Source: Enterovirga aerilata
Lineage (GTDB): Bacteria; Pseudomonadota; Alphaproteobacteria; Rhizobiales; Beijerinckiaceae
DNA: 64,000 nucleotides
Assembly (NCBI RefSeq): GCF_013044135.1
Contig: NZ_JABEPP010000001.1
Coordinates: 744,001 to 808,000 of the forward strand
Direction of reading: 5' to 3'
Position numbers and translations under genes: made by a program. Under the pieces are notes generated by a model that saw only the letters and a list, made by a program, of their open reading frames with translations, ran no database searches and was not told where the DNA came from. Positions 18,627 through 27,431 of the stretch are shown here, piece by piece (the stretch's first letter is position 1; the number at the start of each line of letters is the position of its first letter).

Positions 18627-19085
18627 CTATTCCGGCGTGAACCAGAGCGTCATCTGGTAGTCGATCGTCAGCTCCTCTCCGGCCTGGATGTCGCGGCGGG
18701 CGACGAGGTCGATCGCAAGCTCGTCGATGTGCCGGACGAAGTCGCAGTTCGGCGCGTAGGAATGGTTGAGGAGGCTCGTATAGCCGAGCGCGATGGCCGA
18801 GCGGCCCTCGTGCCGGTAGAGGTCCTCCTCTACCGTCCCGTGCTCCCACATGAACACGTAGGTGAAGACGATCGTAGGGTCGACCGCGGCGCGGTCAGAA
18901 GCCGGGATGACGAGCACCGGCGAACGCTCGATCAGCGCCCCGGCCGGGATGTCTGCCTCGGCCACGACGCCGCGGCCGCGCCGCCCCATCTGCAGGATGC
19001 GGAGCGGCAGCCGGTGGCCGGACCGGATCGGCAGGAGCTCGAAAGGGGCGTTCATCCTGGCCTGTTCCGGTGAGGCGACGCGCAT
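18627..19085 (-). CDS. SET domain protein (putative lysine methyltransferase)
   Basis: Compact SET protein of 152 residues. Visible are the N-terminal GRGVVAEADIPAGALIE segment, the catalytic NHSYAPN motif (about 113-119) and the closing GEELTIDYQM (about 137-146), where the Tyr supports methyl transfer. There is no clear post-SET cysteine cluster. SET proteins transfer a methyl group from SAM to a lysine of a protein. The bacterial target is unknown. An in-frame ATG at 19055 is an alternative start and would remove ten residues before the domain. It stands alone, convergent with the preceding small secreted gene. Confidence 0.82.
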   Translation of the reverse strand: MRVASPEQARMNAPFELLPIRSGHRLPLRILQMGRRGRGVVAEADIPAGALIERSPVLVIPASDRAAVDPTIVFTYVFMWEHGTVEEDLYRHEGRSAIALGYTSLLNHSYAPNCDFVRHIDELAIDLVARRDIQAGEELTIDYQMTLWFTPE

Positions 19086-19197
19086 GCGCGCCGGGGAGGT
19101 TGCGGAGCGGCGCCTGTCGGAGCGTCTCAGGAGGTGGCAGGAGCGCGCGGGCCGATAAGCGGGCGAAGCGGCCCGGGTTCCGCGCGATTCTGCTCAT

Positions 19198-20517
19198 TTA
19201 CGAGGCAGGCGGGTCGAGCAGCCCCAGCCCTTCCACGCGCGCGAGCTCGCGCGCTTGCAGCCTCTCGCCGATGTCGCGGCGGTAGCGCAGATCCGGCACC
19301 AGCACCCGGTCCGCGAGCGCATAGGCCTCGTCCCGGGCGGCCGCGATCGTCGCTCCGGTGCCGGTCACGACGGCCGTCCAGCCGTAGATGCCGCTCGTCA
19401 CGAGCGCGCCCGCTCCGTCGAGCCCGACCTCGCCGTGGTGGAAATTGGCGCGATCGGCGGCGCCGAGTTCGCCCTCGAACAGCACGGGCAGGCCGACCGG
19501 GGCATCGGGGATCTCCCGGCGCGTATAGGGGAAGGGCGGCGTCGTCAGCACCACGCCCACCGCGAAGCCCGGCCGGGTCCGGAGGCGCGCGCCCGAGCGG
19601 GACGTCATGGTGCGGAACAGCTCGGCCCACGCGGTCTCCTGGAGCGGATCGAGGATCGCGAAGCCGGGGTAGCCGAAGCGGCAGGTGAATTCGAGCGGCC
19701 AGATGCCCCGCTCGTTCACGATCGTGTTGAGGTTGATATAGCCGAGATAGCGGTTCTCGCGCAGCAGCGGCGCCATCCGGGCGAGCGTCCGGGCGAAGAA
19801 GGTCCCGGTCCGCTCGTAGGTGACGACCGTGCCCATCTCGCCCGTCAGCTCGCCCATGTCGCCGGGGAAGAAGCGCTTGTGCTCCCAGTCGAGGCAGGCG
19901 GGCTCGAGGAAGCGCTCCCCGTCGAAATAGGCGCCCACGCCCATCTCCACGCCGTCGAGATGCTCCATCAGGATGAAGCGGGCCGGGTCCTCGCGTCCGC
20001 GCAGGCGCGCCCGAAGCATCGCGGCGACGTCGCGCCCGTCGGAGAGGCGCCCGACATAGTTGTCGGATGCCCCGAAGCCCTCGCCGGAGAATTTGAGCAC
20101 GTAGCGGGCGGGCCGCTCGGCCAGGAAGGCGAGGGCCGGGGCGGCCGCGTCGAACTCCCACACGCCTGCGACCCGCAGCCCGATCCCGGCGAGCACCGCC
20201 TGCGCGAAGGCGCGGTCCTTCTCCAGCCTGTCGCCGAAGCCGGAGCCGCCGATCACGTTGAAGCCCTGCCCCCGCAGCTCGTCCTGGACGGCGCCCCGGC
20301 CCTTGGCGACGTTCTCGAACAGGACGATCCCGTCCGGACCGGCCTCGCGGATCCAGTCGAGCTCGGCCTGCCAGTCGCCGGTCCGGGCGACGATCCCGGC
20401 CATGGTGCCGTGCGCGAGCGGCTCGCCGATGAAGACCCGGACCTCGTGCCCGTCCTCGGCGAGGCGGCCGTAGAGCGCGCCGAGATCGCAGGTGTCGCCG
20501 ATGCCGAGGAACCGCAT
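19198..20517 (-). CDS. PurD-like ATP-grasp ligase
   Basis: ATP-grasp protein of 439 residues related to phosphoribosylamine-glycine ligase. The start MRFLGIGDTCDLGALYGRLA is not the classic PurD opening. The central ATP-grasp part has the ATP-binding strand RYVLKFSGEGFGASDNYVG, the acidic FILMEHLDGVEMGVGAYFDG and the metal-binding region around YLGYINLNTIVNERGIWPLEFTCRFGYPG. A C-terminal PurD-C-like domain follows (VGVVLTTPPFPYTRREI, then the SGIYGWTAVVTGTGATIAAARDEAY segment in pieces). No purine genes are adjacent. It may be a paralogue with a different acceptor rather than the housekeeping GAR synthetase. ATG 20517 is chosen over upstream frame extension for homology. Confidence 0.8.
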   Translation of the reverse strand: MRFLGIGDTCDLGALYGRLAEDGHEVRVFIGEPLAHGTMAGIVARTGDWQAELDWIREAGPDGIVLFENVAKGRGAVQDELRGQGFNVIGGSGFGDRLEKDRAFAQAVLAGIGLRVAGVWEFDAAAPALAFLAERPARYVLKFSGEGFGASDNYVGRLSDGRDVAAMLRARLRGREDPARFILMEHLDGVEMGVGAYFDGERFLEPACLDWEHKRFFPGDMGELTGEMGTVVTYERTGTFFARTLARMAPLLRENRYLGYINLNTIVNERGIWPLEFTCRFGYPGFAILDPLQETAWAELFRTMTSRSGARLRTRPGFAVGVVLTTPPFPYTRREIPDAPVGLPVLFEGELGAADRANFHHGEVGLDGAGALVTSGIYGWTAVVTGTGATIAAARDEAYALADRVLVPDLRYRRDIGERLQARELARVEGLGLLDPPAS

Positions 20518-20650
20518 GGCCCGGTGTGGCAGGCCGCCCGCCGGAGCACAACGCCGCGGCCGAAGGGAGGCTCTCACGGGGCATTAACATCTTCGTGCGA
20601 AACCCGGCCGGGGCCTCCCTGCGCCCGCCATTCCGGACCGAGCCGCCGCC

Positions 20651-22006
20651 ATGGACCTTGCACCCTCCCGCGAGCTCCCGGCGAATTTCAGCCATCGGCT
20701 CCGGCTCTACCGCCTCGGCGAGGCCGAATTCGGGTCGCTCGGCCGGCTCTGGCCGCGGCTCGAGCCCGCCCTGCCGGGAGCGCTGGACGACTTCGTCGCG
20801 CTGGAACTCGGCAATCCGCCCACCCGCGCGCTGTTCGAGGCGCATGGCGCCGCGATCCGCCGGCTCGAGCTCGACCATCTCGCGATCGTCCTCTCGGGCC
20901 GGATCGATGCCGGCTATGTGCGCTCCTGCCAGAGCTTGGCAGCCGAGCACGACCGCCTCGGGGTTTCCGCCCGCACGCGGCTCTTCGCCCGCAACGTCGT
21001 GTTCGAGGCCATGCTGGAAGTCCTGCGCCGGCAGCACCGCGTCAGCGGCGCGCGCCTCGCCCGGGCCGTGCGCGTCGTCGGTGCGGCGCTCGATTTCGAC
21101 GTCGCGATGACCATGTCGCTGCAGCAGGACGCCGCGCTCAGGGCATCCGAATCGCGGCGCGAGGCGGTGGAGCGCGCGATCGGCGAGTTCGAGCCCGCGA
21201 TCGGGACGGTCGTGCGCTCAGTGGCGGCCGCCGCGGAGGCGCTGCGCACGAGCTCGGCCGAGATGCGCGCGGTCGCCAACGAGACCTCGTCCCGCATGAG
21301 CAGCGCCGCCCGCTCGGCCGCGGAGACGCAGGAGACCGTGGTGGCGGCCGCGACCGCGACCGACCAGCTCGCGCTCGCCATCGGGGAGATCGGCAGGCAG
21401 AGCGGCGAGAGCCTCGGGCGGGCCCGCAACGCGGCCGACGACGCCCGCACCTCCATGGGCGGCCTTCAGGAGCTCGCGCTTGCGGCCGACCAGATCGGAT
21501 CGGTCGTGGAGCTCATTTCCAAGGTCGCCGGGCAGACAAACCTACTTGCGCTGAACGCCACCATCGAGGCCGCGCGCGCCGGCGAGGCGGGGCGGGGCTT
21601 CGCGGTGGTCGCGCAGGAGGTGAAGGCGCTCGCGAACGAGACCGCGCGCGCCACGGAGGACATCGCCCGCCAGACGGAGGCGATCCGCGCGGCGGCGCGG
21701 CGCTCCCTGTCGCAGATCGGCGCGGTGATGGAGGCGGTCGCGGGCATCTCCCAGGCCGCGACCGCGATCGCGGGCTCGGTGGAGGAGCAGGCCGCCGCGA
21801 CCCGCTCGATCTCGGACGGCATCAAGGTCGTGGCCGGAACGACGACCCGGGCGAGCGAGGAGATGCGGGCGGTGGACGCGGCGACTGCGCGCCATCTCGC
21901 CGCGGTCGAGGCGATCGTCCAGTGGACGGACCGGCTGGCGGTCGGCTCCGGCGATCTGCGGAGCGGCGTCGAGCAGTTCTTCGCCCGCGTGCGCGGGACG
22001 GGGTAG
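20651..22006 (+). CDS. Globin-coupled methyl-accepting chemotaxis protein
   Basis: Soluble aerotaxis-type receptor, 451 residues, without membrane segments. The N-terminal 165 residues form a protoglobin sensor domain, with a likely proximal heme His in [11 protein letters not shown] (about residue 100). The rest is a long coiled-coil MCP signalling domain whose hairpin tip is [20 protein letters not shown] (about 295-314), the CheA/CheW contact. No HAMP domain and no C-terminal pentapeptide for CheR docking are seen. It would sense oxygen or another heme ligand in the cytoplasm and pass the signal to CheA. Monocistronic; no other che genes are nearby. Confidence 0.9.
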   Translation: MDLAPSRELPANFSHRLRLYRLGEAEFGSLGRLWPRLEPALPGALDDFVALELGNPPTRALFEAHGAAIRRLELDHLAIVLSGRIDAGYVRSCQSLAAEHDRLGVSARTRLFARNVVFEAMLEVLRRQHRVSGARLARAVRVVGAALDFDVAMTMSLQQDAALRASESRREAVERAIGEFEPAIGTVVRSVAAAAEALRTSSAEMRAVANETSSRMSSAARSAAETQETVVAAATATDQLALAIGEIGRQSGESLGRARNAADDARTSMGGLQELALAADQIGSVVELISKVAGQTNLLALNATIEAARAGEAGRGFAVVAQEVKALANETARATEDIARQTEAIRAAARRSLSQIGAVMEAVAGISQAATAIAGSVEEQAAATRSISDGIKVVAGTTTRASEEMRAVDAATARHLAAVEAIVQWTDRLAVGSGDLRSGVEQFFARVRGTG

Positions 22007-22010
22007 AGGG

Positions 22011-22319
22011 TCACGCCTCGCGCGGGACGAGGCCGGGGCGCGCCGCGTGGCTCGCCCATCCGCCGCCGATCAGCGCGGCGGCGCCCGCAGCCCCCGAATC
22101 GGCGAGCGCCTGGAGAATCTCATCCTGCCGAGGCGTCCTGGTTTCGGCCGTGCGGGCGCGGGCGATCTCGAGCGAGATCGCGATGCCGCGCTCGAGCTCG
22201 GCCCGGGACAGGCCCGGGAAGCGGCCGAGCACGTCGCCGGCCAGATCATGCAGGTCGGACCAGGCCGAGTCCGGAAGGCCGGCCAGGTAGGTCGCCACGA
22301 CGAGGGACGTCTCCGCCAT
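22011..22319 (-). CDS. Hypothetical protein, 102 aa
   Basis: Mostly helical cytosolic protein opening MAETSLVVATYLAGLPDSAW, with LHDLAGDVLGRFPGLSRAELERGI in the middle and an Ala/Gly-rich end. No family is recognised. It lies 18 bases downstream of rpsU on the same strand and converges on the chemoreceptor gene with 4 bases between stops. Its coding potential is supported by a clean frame with good codon usage; function unknown. Confidence 0.6.
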   Translation of the reverse strand: MAETSLVVATYLAGLPDSAWSDLHDLAGDVLGRFPGLSRAELERGIAISLEIARARTAETRTPRQDEILQALADSGAAGAAALIGGGWASHAARPGLVPREA

Positions 22320-22337
22320 GATCGGCCGGGGGAAGGC

Positions 22338-22628
22338 TCAGGAGCCGGTGGCGGGGATTGTGCTCGGGAGCGGCGCGGCTGCCGGGCGGCGGCGCGCGTC
22401 GAAGCTCCTGGGCTTCGGCTTCGGCAGGAGCCCTTCGCGCTGCATCTGCTTGCGGGCGAGCTTGCGCGCGCGCCGGATCGCCTCGCCGCGCTCGCGCGCC
22501 TTGCGCTCGGAGGGCTTCTCGAAAGCCTTCCGTTTCTTCAGCTCGCGGAAGATCCCCTCGCGCTGCATCTTCTTCTTGAGGACGCGTAGGGCTTGATCGA
22601 CGTTGTTGTCGCGAACCAGGACCTGCAA
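22338..22628 (-). CDS. rpsU: 30S ribosomal protein S21
   Basis: Ribosomal protein S21, 96 residues, with the conserved opening [20 protein letters not shown] and the basic helices [21 protein letters not shown] and [15 protein letters not shown] that hold the 3' end of 16S rRNA during initiation. The Pro/Ala/Arg tail is typical of alphaproteobacterial S21. It lies downstream of the cold-shock gene and its associated small ORF on the same strand, about 88 bases away; a cold-shock/S21 neighbourhood is biologically sensible because both act on translation. Confidence 0.97.
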   Translation of the reverse strand: MQVLVRDNNVDQALRVLKKKMQREGIFRELKKRKAFEKPSERKARERGEAIRRARKLARKQMQREGLLPKPKPRSFDARRRPAAAPLPSTIPATGS

Positions 22629-22716
22629 GGGATCTCGCTTTCAGCGCCGGGCCGGAGACGGGCAGCGCAAGCTGGGGGTGGCTTCGGCGGCGTCGCCGCG
22701 AATGGGGAGCGCGGGC

Positions 22717-22920
22717 TCAGTCCTGCGCGTCTTCTGCGGCCGGCTCGGTCCGCTGGGCGGCAGGCTCGGCCTCGTTGCGGGCCGGAGGGCGCGGTGAGAA
22801 GCGCTTTCCGCGCTGCACCAACGTCGCCTTCGGCATTTCCTTCTCCGCCAGGTGCCCGGCGGCCTTTTCGACGGTCTCGGCCAGGGTGCGGCCGGTCGCG
22901 TTGCCGATGAAACGTGCCAC
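22717..22920 (-). CDS. Small conserved-looking protein downstream of cspA, 67 aa
   Basis: Starts at GTG 22920 with a perfect Shine-Dalgarno site, GGAGG six bases upstream; this decides the start, since the frame is open further back without homology. The product opens with ARFIGNATGRTLAETVEKAA, then HLAEKEMPKATLVQRG, an amphipathic helical module, and ends in a Pro/Glu/Ala-rich disordered tail. No named domain. It follows the cold-shock gene by 58 bases, with a GC-rich hairpin between them, so it may be a partial read-through partner of the cold-shock mRNA. Function unknown. Confidence 0.7.
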   Translation of the reverse strand: MARFIGNATGRTLAETVEKAAGHLAEKEMPKATLVQRGKRFSPRPPARNEAEPAAQRTEPAAEDAQD

Positions 22921-22947
22921 GTCGAACCTCCGTCGGACAAGGAAGGC

Positions 22948-22968
22948 GGGAGGGGCGGCGCCCCTCCC
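22948..22968 (-). terminator. GC-rich hairpin between cspA and the downstream ORF
   Basis: A near-perfect palindrome, GGGAGGGGCG paired with CGCCCCTCCC, lies just after the cold-shock gene stop on the minus strand. It is followed by CCGCCTTCCTTG rather than a clean T run, so it may act as a partial terminator, attenuator or mRNA-3'-end stabiliser, letting a fraction of transcripts reach the 67-residue ORF. Confidence 0.5.
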
Positions 22969-22978
22969 GGATGCGTGA

Positions 22979-23188
22979 TCAGGCGATCTGGAGGTTGCCC
23001 ACCGCGACCTTGCCGGAGCGGCGGTCCTGCTCGGTGTCGAAGGCGACCTTCTGGCCCTCGACCAGGCCGCGGATCCCGGCGCGCTCGAGCGCGGTCGCAT
23101 GGACGAACACGTCCTTGCCGCCGTCGTCCGGCGCGATGAAGCCGTAACCCTTGGTCTCGTTATAGAATTTCACGGTTCCCGTGGTCAT
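22979..23188 (-). CDS. Cold-shock protein (CspA family)
   Basis: Single cold-shock domain, 69 residues. RNP1 is KGYGFIAPD and RNP2 is VFVHATAL, both intact, so it should bind single-stranded RNA/DNA as an RNA chaperone. The start is ATG 23188 (MTTGTVKFYNETKGYGF), the universal opening; a longer frame to 23227 covers the leader. The 250-base upstream gap is long, as expected for a cold-shock mRNA with a regulatory 5' leader. Which paralogue it is cannot be told. Confidence 0.95.
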   Translation of the reverse strand: MTTGTVKFYNETKGYGFIAPDDGGKDVFVHATALERAGIRGLVEGQKVAFDTEQDRRSGKVAVGNLQIA

Positions 23189-23446
23189 GACGGGTGTCCT
23201 TTCGTCTCTTCTGCACATTGAAATCAAGGCAGCGCAGGCGCGCCGCGATTTCGGCTTCGCGATATTGGATAGAAAGTCTGAAGCGTGCGCCTAAAGAGGC
23301 GAAGCGGCCCAGTCGTCCGGCCAAAGTCGACACAGGGGACATAGGCCTGTTCGGGGCCGATTACAAGCCGGAGGGTGCCGGAAGCGGCCCGGGCCGCCGG
23401 CCCGAGCCCTGGACGGAACGGGCGCCTGGAGCGGCGCCCGGCAAGA

Positions 23447-24481
23447 TCATCGCGCCTTCAGCAACTCGGGCACGGAGAGCAGCACGAACTCGTTGTCGTC
23501 GGCCTTGTTGGGTTCGCGGCTGGACGAGAACGGCAGGTTGTTGTCGTTGCCCACGACGATATGGCTCGCATCGACCACATCCACGTTCTCGATGGTGAAG
23601 AACGGGAAGGCGAGTGCGCCGTCGGTGAGCGGCTTGCGGGCCTTCCTGTCCGGATCGGCGATCCGCAGGAGGTCGATATAGCCGATCTTGCGGACCGGCT
23701 TGCCGACCTGCGCCTCGCCCATCTCGATCTTGTAGATGCGCTTCAGCTTCGGCAGGTCGTGGAAGCAGTCCGTGCGGCGCTGGCCCTCGGGGCAGGCCTT
23801 GTCCGGTACGCCCTCGCCGTTGTCGCGCTCGATGACGAGAGCCGTTGTCGCGTCGACCATGTTGAAGTCGCCGATCGCGGCGCCGTTCTGCTCCAGCACG
23901 TATTTCCAGTGCCGGCCCGTCCACCTTCCGGCCTGCGTGTCGAATTCGAGGATGCGCAGATACTCCTTCCCGCCCTCCTTCTCCCAGTCCTTCGCCTCGG
24001 CGTTCCAGAGCGGACCTTCCAGAAGCGGATAGAGGAAGCGGCCGTCCGGCGACGCCGCCATGCCCTCGTAGCCTTTCGAGCGGCGCACCTCGAAGGTGAC
24101 CGCGCCGCCGGGCGCGGCCGGCGTCGTGACGGCTGGGTGGTCGGGCGAGCGGACCACCTTGCCGTCCACCTCCGTCTCGAAGACCGCCTCGACCTTGCCG
24201 GTCCGGTCGGCGCGGATGAGGAACGGACCGAACTCCTCGCCGATCCAGATCTTGCCGCCGACGGGCTGGATGCTCTCCGGGTCGAAGTCGGAGCCCGTGA
24301 GGTAGCGCGTCGTCGTGGCCTCGTTGGCGATGCGGAACGGCACCTTCCTGTCCGGGTCGCGCAGGAAGACTGTCTCCTTGCGGTCGACCTGGCCGGTTGC
24401 GAAGTCGATCGCGTAACGGTGCCAGTAGAGCATGGCGTCCGGAGAATTCGCCTTGGCACCCGCGCCGTTATCCGTCAGCAC
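23447..24481 (-). pseudogene. Phytase-like esterase family protein, 5' end missing
   Basis: Beta-propeller protein of the "esterase-like activity of phytase" family. Readable from GTG 24481 for 344 residues: IWIGEEFGPFLI, GYEGMAASPDGRFLYPLLEGPL and the closing FFTIENVDVVDASHIVVGNDNN are family blocks. The same frame continues upstream as GSGIRKLSDGTFLV, also family-like, and then meets a TGA. Family proteins normally carry a signal peptide and a first propeller blade before this point, and neither is found. The gene runs head to head into panC (ATG 24610), so the 5' part appears to have been lost. It may be a remnant; a cytosolic short form is less likely. Confidence 0.7.
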
Positions 24482-24609
24482 GAGGAAGGTGCCGTCGGAA
24501 AGCTTCCTGATGCCGGACCCGGCTCATGTCGGGCCGATGACAGGTTGACCTCCGCGGCCAAGCTTCGGAGAACCCGGCCTGGAACAGCCGCCAGGAGAGC
24601 GTAGGGAAA

Positions 24610-25455
24610 ATGCAGCCGCCCGATACCGTCCGGACCGTGGCCGAGCTCAGGGCGCGCGTGGCCGCCTGGCGCGCGGCGGGCGAGCGGATCGCGCTCGTCC
24701 CCACGATGGGCGCGCTGCACGAGGGGCATCTCGCGCTCGTCCGCGCCGGGCGCGAGCGGGCGGAGCGGGCCGTCGTGTCGATCTTCGTCAACCCGAAGCA
24801 GTTCGCGCCGACAGAGGATTTCGACGCCTATCCGCGCGTGGCGGAGAAGGACCGGGCGGCGCTGGCGGGCCTTGCCGATCTCGTCTTCGCGCCGGGCGTG
24901 AACGACATGTACCCTCCAGGCTTCGCGACGGAGGTCACGGTGGCGGGGCCGAGCGGCGGGTTCGAGGGCGCCGCCCGGCCGGGCCACTTCGCCGGGGTCG
25001 CCACCGTGGTCGCGAAGCTCCTGATCCAATGCGCGCCGGACTGCGCGATGTTCGGCGAGAAGGACTGGCAGCAGCTCCAGGTCGTCACCCGCATGGCGCG
25101 CGACCTCGACCTGCCGGTCGAGATCGTGCCGCACCCGACGGTGCGGGACGAAGCCGGGCTCGCGCTCTCCTCGCGCAACGCCTATCTCTCGCCGGAGCAG
25201 CTCGCGATCGCCCGCAAGCTGAACGTCGTTCTCTCGCGCGTCGCGGGCGAGCTGCGGGTCCGCCCGGTGGCGGAGGTCCTAGCCGAGGGCAGGGCGGAGC
25301 TGGAGCGGCTCGGATTCGGGCCGATCGACTATCTGGCTGTCGCCGAGCCCGAGTCGCTCACGCCGCTCGACGTGCTCGCGCCTGGGCGGCCCGCCCGGCT
25401 TCTCGCCGCCGCCCGGCTCGGCCCCGTCCGCCTCCTGGACAACATGGCCGTGTGA
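24610..25455 (+). CDS. panC: Pantothenate synthetase
   Basis: Condenses pantoate and beta-alanine with ATP to form pantothenate, the precursor of CoA. At 281 residues it is full length. The nucleotidyl-transferase motif MGALHEGH has both ATP-binding histidines (H37, H40). FVNPKQFAPTEDFDAYPR binds pantoate, FGEKDWQQLQ follows near 150, and the KMSKS-like loop is SSRNAYLS. The start is ATG 24610, with a TAGGGA element a few bases upstream. It is alone here; panB is not adjacent. Confidence 0.97.
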   Translation: MQPPDTVRTVAELRARVAAWRAAGERIALVPTMGALHEGHLALVRAGRERAERAVVSIFVNPKQFAPTEDFDAYPRVAEKDRAALAGLADLVFAPGVNDMYPPGFATEVTVAGPSGGFEGAARPGHFAGVATVVAKLLIQCAPDCAMFGEKDWQQLQVVTRMARDLDLPVEIVPHPTVRDEAGLALSSRNAYLSPEQLAIARKLNVVLSRVAGELRVRPVAEVLAEGRAELERLGFGPIDYLAVAEPESLTPLDVLAPGRPARLLAAARLGPVRLLDNMAV

Positions 25456-25567
25456 GGTGCTGCACCCCTTGGGGTAGCTTGACCGCTCGCGCCGGCCGCG
25501 CCTAGCCTCCGGTCGAGCGTCGCCCGGAGGCGCCTGTCTCCCGAGAGCGCCGCCGGGAGGGCGTGCC

Positions 25568-26779
25568 ATGTCGAGCGAGGAAGGCGGCGCCCTGTCGCGC
25601 CGCGCATTCACGAGCATTCTGGGCGTCGGCGCCGCAGCCGCCGCCTCGGGCGCGGCGTTCGGCCAGGCGCCGTCGCAGCGGCAGGGACCGCCGACCGTCG
25701 TCAGCAACCCGCCGCGCGATTTCAGCCCGCGTGGGGCGCCGACCACCTATTTCTCGGATCCCGACATCCTCAGCGTCGATCCGAGCTTCGACAACCTCGT
25801 CCAGCCGAACGCCGCCATCCAGCGGATCTGGACGGGCGCGCTCTGGGCCGAGGGGCCGGCCTGGAACGCGCAGGGGCGCTATCTCGTCTGGAGCGACATC
25901 CCCAACAACCGGCAGCTGCGCTGGATCGAGGATGACGGCCGCGTCTCCGTCTTCCGCACGCCCTCCGGAAACTCCAACGGCAACACCTTCGACTATCAGG
26001 GCCGGCAGATCTCCTGCGAGCACCTGAACCGGCGCGTCGTACGCTACGAGCTCGATGGCTCCGCGACGGTGCTCGCCGACAGCTACCAGGGCAAGCGGCT
26101 GAATTCGCCGAACGACGCGGTGCCCCATCCGGACGGGTCGGTCTGGTTCACCGATCCGCCCTATGGCGGCCAGCTCTACGAGGGCGCGCCGGACGAGGCG
26201 GGCGGCCCGTCCAACCCGTCCGGACGGATCAATCCGCGCCTCGGCCAGCCGCCGGAGGTCGGCCGCTGGCGGCGCGAGCTGCCGACCAATGTCTACCGGC
26301 TCGACCCGTCCGGCCGCCTCGACGTGGTGATCACCGAAGAGCAGGTGCCGGACCCGAACGGGCTCTGCTTCTCGCCGGACTACCGGCGGCTCTATGTGGC
26401 ATCCACCGGCAAGGGCCCGGGCGACCGCGGGCCGGGCGGCAAGGGCGACATCCATGTCTTCGAGGTCGGGCCGGACAACAGGCTGTCGAATGGCCGCCGC
26501 TTCGCCGATTGCGTCGTCGACGGCGTGAACTGCAATTCGGACGGCCTGCGCTGCGACGTCGAGGGGAATGTCTGGGCTTCGTCCAATGCCGGCCGGAACC
26601 TCGGCTATAGCGGCGTCACCGTCTGGAATCCGGACGGCAAGCTGATTGGGCGGATCCGGCTGCCGGAGGTTTGCGGCAACGTGTGTTTCGGCGGGCCCAA
26701 GCGGAACCGCCTCTTCATGGCCGCGAGCCAGTCGCTCTACGCCGTCTATGTCGGCACCCAGGGGGCTGCCCCGGGCTAG
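25568..26779 (+). CDS. Secreted SMP-30/gluconolactonase family protein (Tat substrate)
   Basis: Exported six-bladed beta-propeller lactonase of 403 residues. The N-terminus has a twin-arginine signal (LSRRAFTSILGVGAAAAASG), so it is probably folded with its metal before export. Propeller motifs include WAEGPAWNAQGRYLVWSD, GNTFDYQGRQISCEH, NSPNDAVPHPDGSVWFTDPPYG and LRCDVEGNVWASS, which carry the usual metal-binding Glu, Asn and Asp. It should hydrolyse a sugar lactone or related ester in the periplasm. RBS GGAGGG lies six bases before the ATG. The stop overlaps that of the isomerase gene on the other strand. The natural substrate is unknown. Confidence 0.9.
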   Translation: MSSEEGGALSRRAFTSILGVGAAAAASGAAFGQAPSQRQGPPTVVSNPPRDFSPRGAPTTYFSDPDILSVDPSFDNLVQPNAAIQRIWTGALWAEGPAWNAQGRYLVWSDIPNNRQLRWIEDDGRVSVFRTPSGNSNGNTFDYQGRQISCEHLNRRVVRYELDGSATVLADSYQGKRLNSPNDAVPHPDGSVWFTDPPYGGQLYEGAPDEAGGPSNPSGRINPRLGQPPEVGRWRRELPTNVYRLDPSGRLDVVITEEQVPDPNGLCFSPDYRRLYVASTGKGPGDRGPGGKGDIHVFEVGPDNRLSNGRRFADCVVDGVNCNSDGLRCDVEGNVWASSNAGRNLGYSGVTVWNPDGKLIGRIRLPEVCGNVCFGGPKRNRLFMAASQSLYAVYVGTQGAAPG

Positions 26780-27423
26780 CACGGCTTCGGCAGCTCTCGG
26801 TCAAGATGTCGCCTGAAGGCCAGCGCTCGATCGGCGAAGCCGTAGCGGTCCTGGCCCCAGAAGAGCTCGCCGTCGATGACGAGCGTGGGCGAGCCGAAGA
26901 CGCCGAGGCGCTCGGCCTCCTCGCTGTTCGCCCTGTACTCCGCCTGCACGGCCTCGCTCTGCTCAGCCGCAAGCAGCGCCGCGCCGTCATAGCCGTTCTC
27001 GTCCGCGATGCGGCGGCGGGTGGCGGGGTCGGCGATGTTCTGCTCCTCCGCCCAGAGCGCGCGCAGGATCGCGTGCGAGAGCGGAAAGGCATCGGCGCCG
27101 CTCTGCTGGGCCGCGATCACCATCCAGCCGGCGTGCTTGTTCCAGTTCGGCGCCGGGTTCCGCATCGGGTAGTGGCGCGGCTCCAGATTGAGCGGCAGGC
27201 CGAGATAGTCGCGCCAGCGCGCCAGCTCGGTGCGATGATAATCGCGCCGAGGCTGCGGCCGGGTCCGGATGGGGACGCCGCCTGTCCTCGGCACGATCTC
27301 CTGGAAGTCGAAGGGCTTCAGCACGAGCCTCACCCGCTGCCGCCGCACGATGTCCTGCAGGCGCGGCCCGCCGAGATAGGCCCAGGGCGAGGACAGGGTG
27401 TAGAAGCAGGGGAGTTCAAGCAT
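26776..27423 (-). CDS. DsbA-like 2-hydroxychromene-2-carboxylate isomerase family protein
   Basis: Thioredoxin-fold protein, 215 residues, of the HCCA-isomerase/GST-kappa class. It opens LPCFYTLSSPWAYLGGPRLQ, where the Ser at the first helix takes the place of the DsbA cysteine pair and activates glutathione. NWNKHAGWMVIAA, the helical insertion and the closing GVFGSPTLVIDGELFWGQDR are family marks. It is the last gene of a minus-strand run behind a VOC protein (8-base gap) and two ABC permeases. Naphthalene-type degradation genes are absent, so the physiological substrate is open. Confidence 0.88.
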   Translation of the reverse strand: MLELPCFYTLSSPWAYLGGPRLQDIVRRQRVRLVLKPFDFQEIVPRTGGVPIRTRPQPRRDYHRTELARWRDYLGLPLNLEPRHYPMRNPAPNWNKHAGWMVIAAQQSGADAFPLSHAILRALWAEEQNIADPATRRRIADENGYDGAALLAAEQSEAVQAEYRANSEEAERLGVFGSPTLVIDGELFWGQDRYGFADRALAFRRHLDRELPKPC

Positions 27424-27431
27424 GGCGCCTC

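Noticed and set aside
19127-21037. 636-codon minus-strand frame
   Set aside because: Shadow of the PurD-like gene in another frame and of the chemoreceptor on the opposite strand.
23189-23446. Possible tRNA or small RNA upstream of the cold-shock gene
   Set aside because: No cloverleaf could be drawn; the stretch is better explained as a cold-shock leader and spacer.
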